From an uncultured Eubacteriales bacterium (GTDB lineage Bacteria > Bacillota > Clostridia > Christensenellales > CAG-917), in NCBI GenBank assembly GCA_900550855.1, contig URTQ01000030.1, forward strand, positions 1 through 11,828: 11,828 bases of DNA, written 5' to 3'. Below, one piece after another: positions 6,110 to 11,828 of the stretch. Both the position numbers and the translations under genes were made by a program. The stretch's first letter is position 1. Each line of letters opens with the position of its first letter. A model generated the notes under the pieces. It was not told where the DNA came from. It made no database searches and saw nothing but the letters and a program-made list of their open reading frames with translations.

Positions 6110-8734
6110 TTACTCGAACATTGCGAGTTTGTCTTTGAGTTTTGCAAGTTTCTCGTTTGCCTTTTCGAGTTTGTCTTTCTCGTTGTCGATAAGTTTTTGC
6201 GGCGCTTTGGAAACGAATCCCGTATTTGCCAAAAGTCCTTGCGTCTTTTGAATGATTAGCATCGTTTGCGCAATCTCTTGATTGATACGCTCTTTTTCCT
6301 TATCCTCGTCGATGAGGTCGCCAAGAGGAACGAGAATTTCCGCGTCGTGCGTGACTATCGCGCTAACCTTTGCGCCAAGTCCGCTTCTGTCCTCAACGAG
6401 TTTGACTTCGTTCACGCCCGCGAGTTTTTGGATATACGCGCTTGCCGACTCGATAAATCTGGGGTCTTTGGCAATGACGTACGCGTTTATCTTCTTTGAC
6501 GGCGCGACGTTCATTTCGTTGCGCAAGTTTCTTATCGAACCTATGATTTCCCTAAGTCCCTCGAACTGCGCCTCTTCCTTTCTGAACACTCTGTGCTTGT
6601 TGTAGGACGGCCAACTTTGAACCATCAAAACACTGCCCTTCGGCGCGAATTTCGAGTAGATTTCCTCGGTGACGAACGGTATGAACGGATGCAAAAGTTT
6701 GAGTATTTCGCCCAAAACGTACGCAAGCATAGCGATTGCGTGGTTGTGTTGCTTCTTGTCGTCCGAATAGAGCATAGTTTTGCTCATTTCGATGTACCAG
6801 TCGCAGAACTCGCTCCACACGAAGTCGTAAAGTCTTGCCGCCGCAAGCCCGATTTCGTACTTGTTGAGGTTTATCGTGACTTCCTTGATTACGTCGTTGA
6901 GGCGAGTGAGAATCCACTTATCAGCGCCGTTGAATCTCGACGGAAGCGTCAAATCGTCGTCGTCTTTGATGTTCATTATAACGAATCTCGACGCGTTCCA
7001 GAGTTTGTTTACGAAGTTTCTGCAACTCTCGATTTTGCCGTCTGTAAATCTCGTGTCGCTGCCGGGGGCAATGCCCGTTGCGAGCGAGAAACGCAATGCG
7101 TCCGCACCGTATTTGTCGATAATTTCGAGCGGGTCGATACCGTTACCCAAACTCTTTGACATCTTTCTGCCCTGCGCGTCGCGCACGAGTCCGTGTATAA
7201 GCACCTCGCTGAACGGAACTTCGCCCATAAACTCGATGCCGCTGAATATCATTCTCGCAACCCAGAAGAAGATTATGTCGTAGCCCGTAACGAGTACGTT
7301 GCCGGGATAGAAATAACTCAGATTCTTCGTCTTTTTGGGATATCCGAGAGTGCTGAACGGCCAGAGCGCAGAACTGAACCAAGTGTCGAGAACGTCCTCG
7401 TCCTGATGTATGTGATGTCCGCCGCACTTGGGGCAAGTGTCCACGGTGGTTTTAGATACCGTCATCTCGCCGCAATCGTCGCAGTAGTACGCAGGGATTC
7501 TGTGTCCCCACCAAAGTTGACGGGATATGCACCAGTCGCGGATGTTTTCCATCCAGTTGAAATAAGTATTTTCAAATCTCTTGGGGATAAACTCGGTTTT
7601 TTTGGAACGCACCGCTTTGATTGCAGGCTCTGCAAGCGGCTTCATCTTGACGAACCATTGCTTCGACACCAAAGATTCTACCGTTTCGCCGCAACGATAG
7701 CAAGTGCCGACATTGTGAGCGTACGGCTCGATTTTCACCATAAGTCCGAGCGCGGTCAAATCTTCGACTATCGCCTTTCTTGCGGTGAGTCTGTCCATTC
7801 CCTTATACTTGCCCGCGTTTTCGTTCATAAGTCCGTCCTCGCCGATAACCTGAATTACGGGCAAGTCGTGGCGCAATCCGAGTTCGAAGTCGTTGGGGTC
7901 GTGCGCAGGCGTGATTTTAACCGCGCCCGTACCGAAGCCGATTTCGCAATAATCGTCCGCAACGACGGGGATTTCTCTGTCCGTAAGCGGAAGTTTGACG
8001 AGTTTTCCGACGTATTTTGCCATCTTCTCGTCTTTGGGGTTGACCGCAACCGCCGTGTCGCCGAGCATGGTTTCGGGACGCGTCGTCGCAATGACGATTG
8101 CGTCGTTCTCGCCTACGACGGGGTACTTGTAATACCAAAGGTTGGATTGCTGTTCTTCGTATTCAACCTCTGCGTCGCTGAGTGCCGTGTGGCAATGAGG
8201 ACACCAGTTGATTATGCGGTTTCCTCTGTAAATCAAGCCTTTTTTGTAGTAACGAACAAACGCTTCCAAAACCGCGTTCGAGCAGTTTTCGTCCATAGTG
8301 AAAGCGGACTTCGACCAGTCGCACGAAATGCCGAGCGCCTTTTGTTGCTCGACTATTCTTCCGCCGTACTGCTCTTTCCACGCCCAAGCGCGCTTCAAGA
8401 ATCCTTCTCTGCCGACGTCGTTTTTGCTTAGTCCTTCCTCTTTCTTCAACTTTTCCACAACCTTGACTTCGGTTGCTATTGAGGCGTGGTCCGTTCCCGG
8501 CATCCAAAGAGTTTCGTAGCCGCTCATTCTCTTGAAACGAACGATTACGTCTTGAATGGTTTCGTCAAGCGCGTGTCCCATATGAAGTTGTCCCGTGATG
8601 TTCGGCGGGGGCATCATAATCGTGAACGGTTCTTTTTCGGGGTTCGTGTGGGCTTCGAAAAACTTGCCCTTCATCCACATATCGTATATGCGTTTTTCAA
8701 ACTCCGGATTGTACGTTTTGTCCATATCCTGCAT
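6110..8734 (-). CDS. valS: Valyl-tRNA synthetase
   Basis: Charges tRNA-Val with valine in the cytosol; class I synthetase of 874 residues, the normal bacterial size. The HIGH motif appears as HMGH (51-54) after PPPNITGQL, and the second signature is GRKMSKSLGNG with KMSKS at 524-528. The editing (CP1) domain shows ATTRPETMLGDTAV (216-229). Four CxxC pairs, at about 178/181 (CPHC), 345/348 (CYRC), 418/421 (CDDC) and 434/437 (CPKC), fit the zinc knuckles of this family. The C-terminal 65 residues are rich in K, E, L and N and form the tRNA-binding coiled-coil arm. The start at 8732-8734 has AAGGAG 9 bases upstream; a second Met at residue 4 is less well placed. It follows pgsA by 105 bases. No T-box leader fits in that gap. 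Confidence 0.98.
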   Translation of the reverse strand: MQDMDKTYNPEFEKRIYDMWMKGKFFEAHTNPEKEPFTIMMPPPNITGQLHMGHALDETIQDVIVRFKRMSGYETLWMPGTDHASIATEVKVVEKLKKEEGLSKNDVGREGFLKRAWAWKEQYGGRIVEQQKALGISCDWSKSAFTMDENCSNAVLEAFVRYYKKGLIYRGNRIINWCPHCHTALSDAEVEYEEQQSNLWYYKYPVVGENDAIVIATTRPETMLGDTAVAVNPKDEKMAKYVGKLVKLPLTDREIPVVADDYCEIGFGTGAVKITPAHDPNDFELGLRHDLPVIQVIGEDGLMNENAGKYKGMDRLTARKAIVEDLTALGLMVKIEPYAHNVGTCYRCGETVESLVSKQWFVKMKPLAEPAIKAVRSKKTEFIPKRFENTYFNWMENIRDWCISRQLWWGHRIPAYYCDDCGEMTVSKTTVDTCPKCGGHHIHQDEDVLDTWFSSALWPFSTLGYPKKTKNLSYFYPGNVLVTGYDIIFFWVARMIFSGIEFMGEVPFSEVLIHGLVRDAQGRKMSKSLGNGIDPLEIIDKYGADALRFSLATGIAPGSDTRFTDGKIESCRNFVNKLWNASRFVIMNIKDDDDLTLPSRFNGADKWILTRLNDVIKEVTINLNKYEIGLAAARLYDFVWSEFCDWYIEMSKTMLYSDDKKQHNHAIAMLAYVLGEILKLLHPFIPFVTEEIYSKFAPKGSVLMVQSWPSYNKHRVFRKEEAQFEGLREIIGSIRNLRNEMNVAPSKKINAYVIAKDPRFIESASAYIQKLAGVNEVKLVEDRSGLGAKVSAIVTHDAEILVPLGDLIDEDKEKERINQEIAQTMLIIQKTQGLLANTGFVSKAPQKLIDNEKDKLEKANEKLAKLKDKLAMFE
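6112..6128 (-). repeat. Short stem-loop at the valS 3' end, touching the next Shine-Dalgarno
   Basis: ACTCG and CGAGT form a perfect 5-bp stem with a 7-base loop, lying in the last codons and stop of valS. On the minus strand it is followed directly by AAGGTGG, the Shine-Dalgarno of the downstream membrane protein. On its own it could be chance; it is listed because the same arrangement recurs at other starts in this window. Confidence 0.3.
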
Positions 8735-8749
8735 ATTGTTTATCTCCTT

Positions 8750-8764
8750 GCGCCGCTACGGCGC
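8750..8764 (-). repeat. GC-rich stem-loop touching the valS Shine-Dalgarno
   Basis: GCGCCG and CGGCGC form a perfect 6-bp GC stem around a 3-base loop. On the minus strand the stem is followed with no gap by AAGGAG (8749-8744), the valS ribosome binding site. In composition it stands out from the AT-rich sequence around it. It may insulate or tune ribosome access to valS. Confidence 0.5.
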
Positions 8765-8790
8765 GACTGTATTCAAATTATTAAAACAAT

Positions 8791-8814
8791 CCGAGAAACT
8801 CGAAAGTCTCTCGG
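8791..8814 (-). terminator. Possible weak intrinsic terminator or attenuator after pgsA
   Basis: On the minus strand CCGAGAGAC pairs with GTTTCTCGG in a 9-bp stem with one G-U pair and a 6-base loop. ATTGTTTTAAT follows, which is moderately T-rich. It lies 25 bases after the pgsA stop and 56 bases before the valS start. The interrupted T-tract suggests partial rather than complete termination, so valS may be read through from the pgsA promoter or have its own. Confidence 0.45.
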
Positions 8815-8839
8815 AAAGCGTCGTTTTTTATCGAGAAAT

Positions 8840-9565
8840 TCAGCCTTCGTATGTGCCGTCTTTCTTTTCTTGTACGATTTTTTGGTCTTCCGCCTTGACG
8901 GATTCCGCCGTAGCCGCTTCCATCTTGCCTTCTTTGACGAGTCTGACTTGCTTCATCGTTTCGTTAAGGTAACTGAACGCCGCGCCGTAACTCATCGCGA
9001 TACCCCACGCCAAAATGCCCCAGTCGGCATATTGAACGTAGTCGTGGAAGAACGCAAGTATTACGCCCACGGATATCGTGAACGAGGACACCTTGCCCAG
9101 CCAGTTCGCCTTGACCGTCGCGCCTTTTTTGAGGACGTAAAGCGCAATCATCGCTTGTATAAACTCTTTTGCGAAAATCAAAATCACGAATGCGTAGTGT
9201 ACAAACCACGGATTGTCGAGCGTGCCGTTTGCCACGAGATTCTTGCCAAGAGGCGTAAGTCCCGTGCAGAAGGACAAACACGCAAGCACAGAAACGTGCA
9301 TAAGTTTGTCTGCGATGGGGTCGAGCACCATACCGATGCCGCTTTGCATATTGAACTTTCTCGCAATCCAGCCGTCAACCATATCGCTGCCGGACGCAAG
9401 GAAAAATACGCCGAGAGCAATGTAGAAAAGCAATTTGCTGTCGCGAACGCCGCCAAGCGCCATCAACGTCACGAATACCGGTACGCACAAAATGCGGAAG
9501 TACGTGATGATGTTGGGGATTGTCCAAACTTCTTTGAAATCGATTTGACCGAGTTTTTTTGCCAT
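8840..9565 (-). CDS. pgsA: CDP-diacylglycerol--glycerol-3-phosphate 3-phosphatidyltransferase (PGP synthase)
   Basis: Integral membrane enzyme that makes phosphatidylglycerol phosphate from CDP-diacylglycerol and glycerol-3-phosphate, the first step to phosphatidylglycerol and cardiolipin. The N-terminal WTIPNIITYFRILCVPVF (14-31) is typical of PgsA. The family signature D-x2-DG-x2-AR-x8-G-x3-D-x3-D is complete, with D61, D64, G65, A68, R69, G78, D82 and D86. Several further hydrophobic helices follow. The last 35 or so residues (from about KEGKMEAATAES) form a charged, probably disordered extension beyond the usual 180-200 residues. The start is taken at 9563-9565, where GGAG lies 6 bases upstream. 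An in-frame ATG at 9619 overlaps the promoter -10 box and cannot lie in the transcript. Another CDP-alcohol transferase, such as cardiolipin or phosphatidylserine synthase, is less likely. Confidence 0.88.
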   Translation of the reverse strand: MAKKLGQIDFKEVWTIPNIITYFRILCVPVFVTLMALGGVRDSKLLFYIALGVFFLASGSDMVDGWIARKFNMQSGIGMVLDPIADKLMHVSVLACLSFCTGLTPLGKNLVANGTLDNPWFVHYAFVILIFAKEFIQAMIALYVLKKGATVKANWLGKVSSFTISVGVILAFFHDYVQYADWGILAWGIAMSYGAAFSYLNETMKQVRLVKEGKMEAATAESVKAEDQKIVQEKKDGTYEG

Positions 9566-9579
9566 ACTGTTCTCCAAAT

Positions 9580-9603
9580 GCACACGCATATGCGAGCGTG
9601 CGC
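9580..9603 (-). repeat. Stem-loop in the pgsA leader
   Basis: On the minus strand GCGCACGC pairs with GCGTGTGC (8 bp, one G-U pair) around an 8-base loop. The stem ends 4 bases before the GGAG of pgsA and would occupy most of the short 5' leader predicted from the promoter at 9618-9646. The inner CGCATATGCG is also a perfect 10-base palindrome. Confidence 0.4.
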
Positions 9604-9617
9604 TCATAATTTCTCTC

Positions 9618-9646
9618 ATTATATCAAAGATTTATTGCTATGTAAA
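9618..9646 (-). promoter_or_regulatory. Sigma-A type promoter for pgsA and possibly downstream genes
   Basis: On the minus strand TTTACA (9646-9641) and a perfect TATAAT (9623-9618) are separated by exactly 17 bases. Transcription would start near 9611, giving a leader of about 45 bases before the pgsA ATG. This is the strongest promoter match I see in the window and could drive pgsA and, by read-through, valS and beyond. Confidence 0.8.
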
Positions 9647-9710
9647 CAATAAAATCTCGCCAAAAAGCACAAAATATAGAAAAAGTCAATACAATGCAAC
9701 GAGGGATTAA

Positions 9711-10640
9711 ATGAAACGATGCTTGATTATCATCAACAAAAACGCCGGCACAAGCAAGAAAATCAACTTTGAAAAGGTGGAAAAGTGTCTCGGAAACGGC
9801 TATGTTTACACAAGAAAGGCCTTGCCCGACGACGAAATAAGCGAGATTAAGAACTTCGATGCGGTGGCGGTTTGCGGCGGCGACGGAACTCTCGGCTCGG
9901 TTCTCGAAAAGGTATGCAAACAACCCATCGATTTGTTTTACTTCCCCGTCGGCACACTCAACGACAAGGCAAAGGCGCAAAGATACGAAAAGCATAAAAG
10001 CGTTTGTCCGAGTTGCAGCGACTACGAATCGAGCGCAAAACCCGTCGTCTACGGCGTATGCGAAAAAGTTTTGAGCGACGGAAAATACGAAACCGTCGAT
10101 TGCGACGGCGACGTGTTCGCATACGTTTTCGCGGCAGGCTCGTTCACCCCGATAGGTTACACGTCGGAAGTTAAAAACAAACAAAAATTCGGCATACTCG
10201 CATACGTTGCGCAAATCCTCAAAGAATACAAACCGCACAGAATCGAAGCAAAGATACGAAACGGCAAACACGTCCACGAGGGCGAGTTCACTCTCGTTAT
10301 GTTTTTGAAGTCGCCGAGGTGTTTCGGTTTTCACTTCAACAAGGCGTTCGAGCAAGACGGCACGAGCGGTCATTTGCTTGCGATACGCTCGCCCAAACAT
10401 AACGGACTGCTCGGAAAAATCGGAATGTTTTTCCCCTTCTTCCGAGTGTTTTTCATAGGTTTGAAAAAGGAAAAAACGAAAGGAAAAATCGTTTTTGAGA
10501 AAACGTATTCAACCTATCTCGACTTAAAATCCGACGTCGATTTTTGCAAAGACGGCGAAAAACAAACGGTGAGCGAGGGCGAGTACAAAGTGTCGTTCAA
10601 ACGCTCGATTTGCAACTTTACCGTCATAGAAAAATTCTGA
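9711..10640 (+). CDS. Diacylglycerol kinase family lipid kinase
   Basis: 309 residues, the only plus-strand gene. It carries the DAGK/LCB5 catalytic fold: CLIIINKNAGTSKK at the N-terminus, the nucleotide-binding CGGDGTL (55-61), PVGTLND (79-85, the usual GTxND), and a late CKDGEK (279-284) matching the conserved DGE of DgkB-like enzymes. The family transfers ATP phosphate to diacylglycerol or related lipids at the membrane, recycling lipid for phospholipid synthesis, which suits its place beside pgsA. The segment after GTLND (about 86-135) is unlike the usual one and contains a CPSC pair (99-102). The start has GAGGG close upstream (cgagggattaaATG). I see no convincing plus-strand promoter in the 9647-9710 gap. 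A bidirectional terminator follows at 10721. The exact substrate is unknown. Confidence 0.85.
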   Translation: MKRCLIIINKNAGTSKKINFEKVEKCLGNGYVYTRKALPDDEISEIKNFDAVAVCGGDGTLGSVLEKVCKQPIDLFYFPVGTLNDKAKAQRYEKHKSVCPSCSDYESSAKPVVYGVCEKVLSDGKYETVDCDGDVFAYVFAAGSFTPIGYTSEVKNKQKFGILAYVAQILKEYKPHRIEAKIRNGKHVHEGEFTLVMFLKSPRCFGFHFNKAFEQDGTSGHLLAIRSPKHNGLLGKIGMFFPFFRVFFIGLKKEKTKGKIVFEKTYSTYLDLKSDVDFCKDGEKQTVSEGEYKVSFKRSICNFTVIEKF

Positions 10641-10720
10641 AAAACAAGGCAAAAAATCGCAATGTTTTACAAAAAATCAACATTTTTATAATACTTTTGC
10701 ACTTAAAACGAATAAAAAAG

Positions 10721-10746
10721 AAAATCCTACTGTTTAGTAGGATTTT
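10721..10746. terminator. Bidirectional intrinsic terminator between convergent genes
   Basis: AAAATCCTACT and AGTAGGATTTT form a perfect 11-bp stem with a GTTT loop. The plus strand continues TTTCTTTATTTT-like, and the minus strand continues CTTTTTTATT, so it can end both the lipid kinase and the HAD phosphatase transcripts. The rest of the 222-base gap (10641-10862) is AT-rich. It holds a weaker A/T dyad near 10771-10787 (AAAAAAC / GTTTTTT) but no gene that I can support. Confidence 0.9.
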
Positions 10747-10862
10747 TCTTTATTTTCTGTCTAATGTTTTATAAAAAACACGGTTTTTTAGAGCAATTTT
10801 TGCTTAAAAATGCAACTTTTCGAGATTTTGTCGTAATTCTCAATCACTCGTCTAATCGCGAC

Positions 10863-11513
10863 TTAACCGAGAACGAGTTTTACGACGTCGGCAGGCGTGT
10901 TTAGGATATAATCTGCTTTGTACTTTTCAAATTCTTCCTTGCTTCCGTAGCCGTAAAGGACGGCGGCGCAATCGACGTTTTCGGCGTGCGCGCCTTCGAT
11001 GTCGTAGAGTCTGTCCCCCACCATCAAAACTTTGCTTTCGTCCTCGACTTTCAGATTGTCAAGCACCATTCGCACAACGTCGCGTTTTGCTTCCTTGCTT
11101 GCGTCGCTCGACGCACCGCCAACGAAATCGAAATACTTTGCAAGGTCGAAATCTCTCATTATAAGCCTTGTAAATTTGATGGGTTTGCTTGTAGCAACGC
11201 CGAGAATTTTGCCCGCGTTTTTAAGTTCGGACAACATCTCGCGAACGCCGTCGAACACCTTGCATTTCTTGTAACCGTCAACTTCGTACACCCCTCTGTA
11301 TATCTCGATGAGTTTTTCGATTTCGGGCATTTCCAAGCCGAAGTATTCGCGCATAGACACCCTAAACGGCGGACCTACCATTTTGTCGAGAATTGCGTTT
11401 GTGTACGGTATATTCTCTTTGTCGAGCGCGTACGCTATGCACTCAACGATTCCTTGCTTACTGTCCGTCAACGTTCCGTCGAGGTCAAACAAAACATAAT
11501 CGTATTTCTTCAT
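10863..11513 (-). CDS. HAD-superfamily phosphatase, phosphoglycolate-phosphatase type
   Basis: 216-residue cytosolic hydrolase of HAD subfamily IA. Motif I is FDLDGTLTDS (9-18) with nucleophile D10 and acid/base D12. A helical cap follows, including KMVGPPFRVSMREYFG (44-59). Motif II is VATSKP (106-111), the motif III lysine is probably K143 or K144 near KEAKRDVV, and motif IV is MVGDRLYDIEGA (164-175) with D167 and D171. The GPPF cap element and the C-terminal YGYGSKEE pattern point to Gph/PpaX-like enzymes, which clear 2-phosphoglycolate or hydrolyse similar small phosphates; the true substrate cannot be read from sequence. The ATG at 11511-11513 is chosen over an in-frame TTG at 11532-11534 because motif I normally begins within about ten residues. 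It lacks a Shine-Dalgarno and has the GAAAAATG context. It follows ddh by 89 bases. Confidence 0.88.
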   Translation of the reverse strand: MKKYDYVLFDLDGTLTDSKQGIVECIAYALDKENIPYTNAILDKMVGPPFRVSMREYFGLEMPEIEKLIEIYRGVYEVDGYKKCKVFDGVREMLSELKNAGKILGVATSKPIKFTRLIMRDFDLAKYFDFVGGASSDASKEAKRDVVRMVLDNLKVEDESKVLMVGDRLYDIEGAHAENVDCAAVLYGYGSKEEFEKYKADYILNTPADVVKLVLG

Positions 11514-11532
11514 TTTTCGTCCGTTTTCAAGC

Positions 11533-11566
11533 AAACGAGGCGTTTTTGTGCCAAACCGCCCCGTTT
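11533..11566 (-). repeat. Hairpin between ddh and the HAD phosphatase
   Basis: On the minus strand AAACGGGGCG pairs with CGCCTCGTTT (10 bp, one G-U) around a 14-base loop. The same pair is an A-C mismatch in plus-strand RNA, so only the minus-strand transcript folds fully. The sequence after it (GCTTGAAAACGG) is not T-rich, so it is a poor terminator. It may be a leader hairpin of the phosphatase gene or a processing site. Confidence 0.35.
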
Positions 11567-11602
11567 TTTCCGTTTTATCTTTTATTTTCTCATATTTTAA
11601 GT

Positions 11603-11828
11603 CTAAACAAACCTTTTCACTTTGTCAATCCATTCGCCTTGCAATAAGTCGGCAATCGGCACTTCGAGTATTGTTTTCACCCCTCTTTGCCCGTTTTCGT
11701 ACTCTTTTGCGAGTGCTTTTGCGTACGATACAAGCACCCCTGCCGTAAAAGTCGGATTGCTTTCAAGGTTCAAAGAAAATTCCGCTTTCGACTTAAAACC
11801 GTCAAAAACGCCGTTTGCAAGCACGAAA
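11603..11828 (-). CDS. ddh: meso-Diaminopimelate D-dehydrogenase, C-terminal 74 residues (cut by window edge)
   Basis: The start lies beyond the right edge; the visible part begins with F and V codons and has no true start. ESNPTFTAGVLVSYAKALAKE followed by GQRGVKTILEVP closely matches the C-terminus of Ddh ('NPeFTA.vlvaYARAa.rl..eG..Ga.T..dvpp'). This NADPH enzyme makes meso-2,6-diaminopimelate from tetrahydrodipicolinate in one step, for lysine and peptidoglycan. The usual 'LSP.s.eel' ending is replaced by DLLQGEWIDKVKRFV, a small divergence. With alr in the same window, two peptidoglycan-precursor enzymes are present. The gap to the phosphatase downstream is 89 bases, and no clear terminator lies between them. 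Confidence 0.85.
   Translation of the reverse strand, partial: FVLANGVFDGFKSKAEFSLNLESNPTFTAGVLVSYAKALAKEYENGQRGVKTILEVPIADLLQGEWIDKVKRFV

Noticed and set aside
7193..8431. Long plus-strand open frame of 412 codons opposite valS, plus similar ones at 8486-9652, 1576-2520, 2575-3417 and 4098-5018
   Set aside because: They lie wholly or largely opposite well-identified minus-strand genes, show no recognisable domains, and are explained by sense-strand avoidance of TTA, CTA and TCA codons, which removes antisense stops.
8735..8839. T-box riboswitch before valS
   Set aside because: The gap is too short for specifier stem plus antiterminator and I found no T-box consensus; only two simple hairpins are present.
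9651..9710. Plus-strand promoter for the lipid kinase (TACAAT or TATAGA as -10)
   Set aside because: Neither box has a credible -35 at 16-18 bases, and the region is simply A-rich.
9624..10400. Minus-strand open frame of 258 codons opposite the lipid kinase
   Set aside because: The plus-strand frame carries the GGDGT and GTLND motifs and a good ribosome site; the antisense frame has no motif and is a shadow.
10657..10690. Extra hairpin after the lipid kinase (AATGTT / AACATT)
   Set aside because: Only 6 AT-rich base pairs with a 12-base loop; the 11-bp hairpin at 10721-10746 is a far better terminator.
11514..11534. TTG start giving the HAD phosphatase seven extra residues
   Set aside because: There is no ribosome site before the TTG, and the ATG at 11513 places the catalytic DxD motif at the usual distance from the N-terminus.
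1..11828. Mobile elements, CRISPR arrays, tRNA or rRNA genes, prophage or defence genes
   Set aside because: I saw no transposase or integrase motifs, no regularly spaced repeats, no cloverleaf or rRNA segments; every sizeable stretch is explained by housekeeping or membrane genes.

Overview
The window reads as ordinary chromosome from a low-to-mid GC Firmicute, most likely a Clostridia-type bacterium. This rests on a sigma-A style promoter (TTTACA, 17 bp, TATAAT), Shine-Dalgarno sites on most genes, a hydratase of the Clostridia-type aconitase family, and a meso-diaminopimelate dehydrogenase. No tRNA, rRNA, insertion sequence, prophage or CRISPR array is visible. Genes are tightly packed, and no gap exceeds about 220 bases.

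Layout, all on the minus strand unless stated. The right end (11603-11828) holds the C-terminus of meso-diaminopimelate dehydrogenase (lysine and cell-wall precursor synthesis), followed by a HAD phosphatase of the phosphoglycolate-phosphatase type (10863-11513). A bidirectional terminator at 10721-10746 separates it from the only plus-strand gene, a diacylglycerol-kinase-like lipid kinase (9711-10640). That gene diverges from pgsA (phosphatidylglycerophosphate synthase, 8840-9565), which has a clear promoter at 9618-9646. After pgsA the minus strand continues through valS (valyl-tRNA synthetase), two six-span membrane proteins of unknown function, a small two-span PH-like protein, an aconitase-family hydratase, alr (alanine racemase) and the N-terminus of a probable 5-formyltetrahydrofolate cyclo-ligase. 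All seven are in one direction, but several gaps hold hairpins, so one transcript is not proven.

The themes are membrane lipid (pgsA, the lipid kinase), cell-wall precursors (alr, ddh), housekeeping (valS, hydratase, folate) and an uncharacterised membrane-protein trio (3581-6100). I see no obvious new defence, mobile or biosynthetic system.

The most interesting signals are in the leaders. Four genes have a small perfect stem-loop touching their Shine-Dalgarno site, and two more have one close to it. Three genes without a Shine-Dalgarno share the start context GAAAAATG. The alr gene has no usable standard start codon upstream of its conserved N-terminal motif, which suggests a non-standard start or a one-base frameshift.
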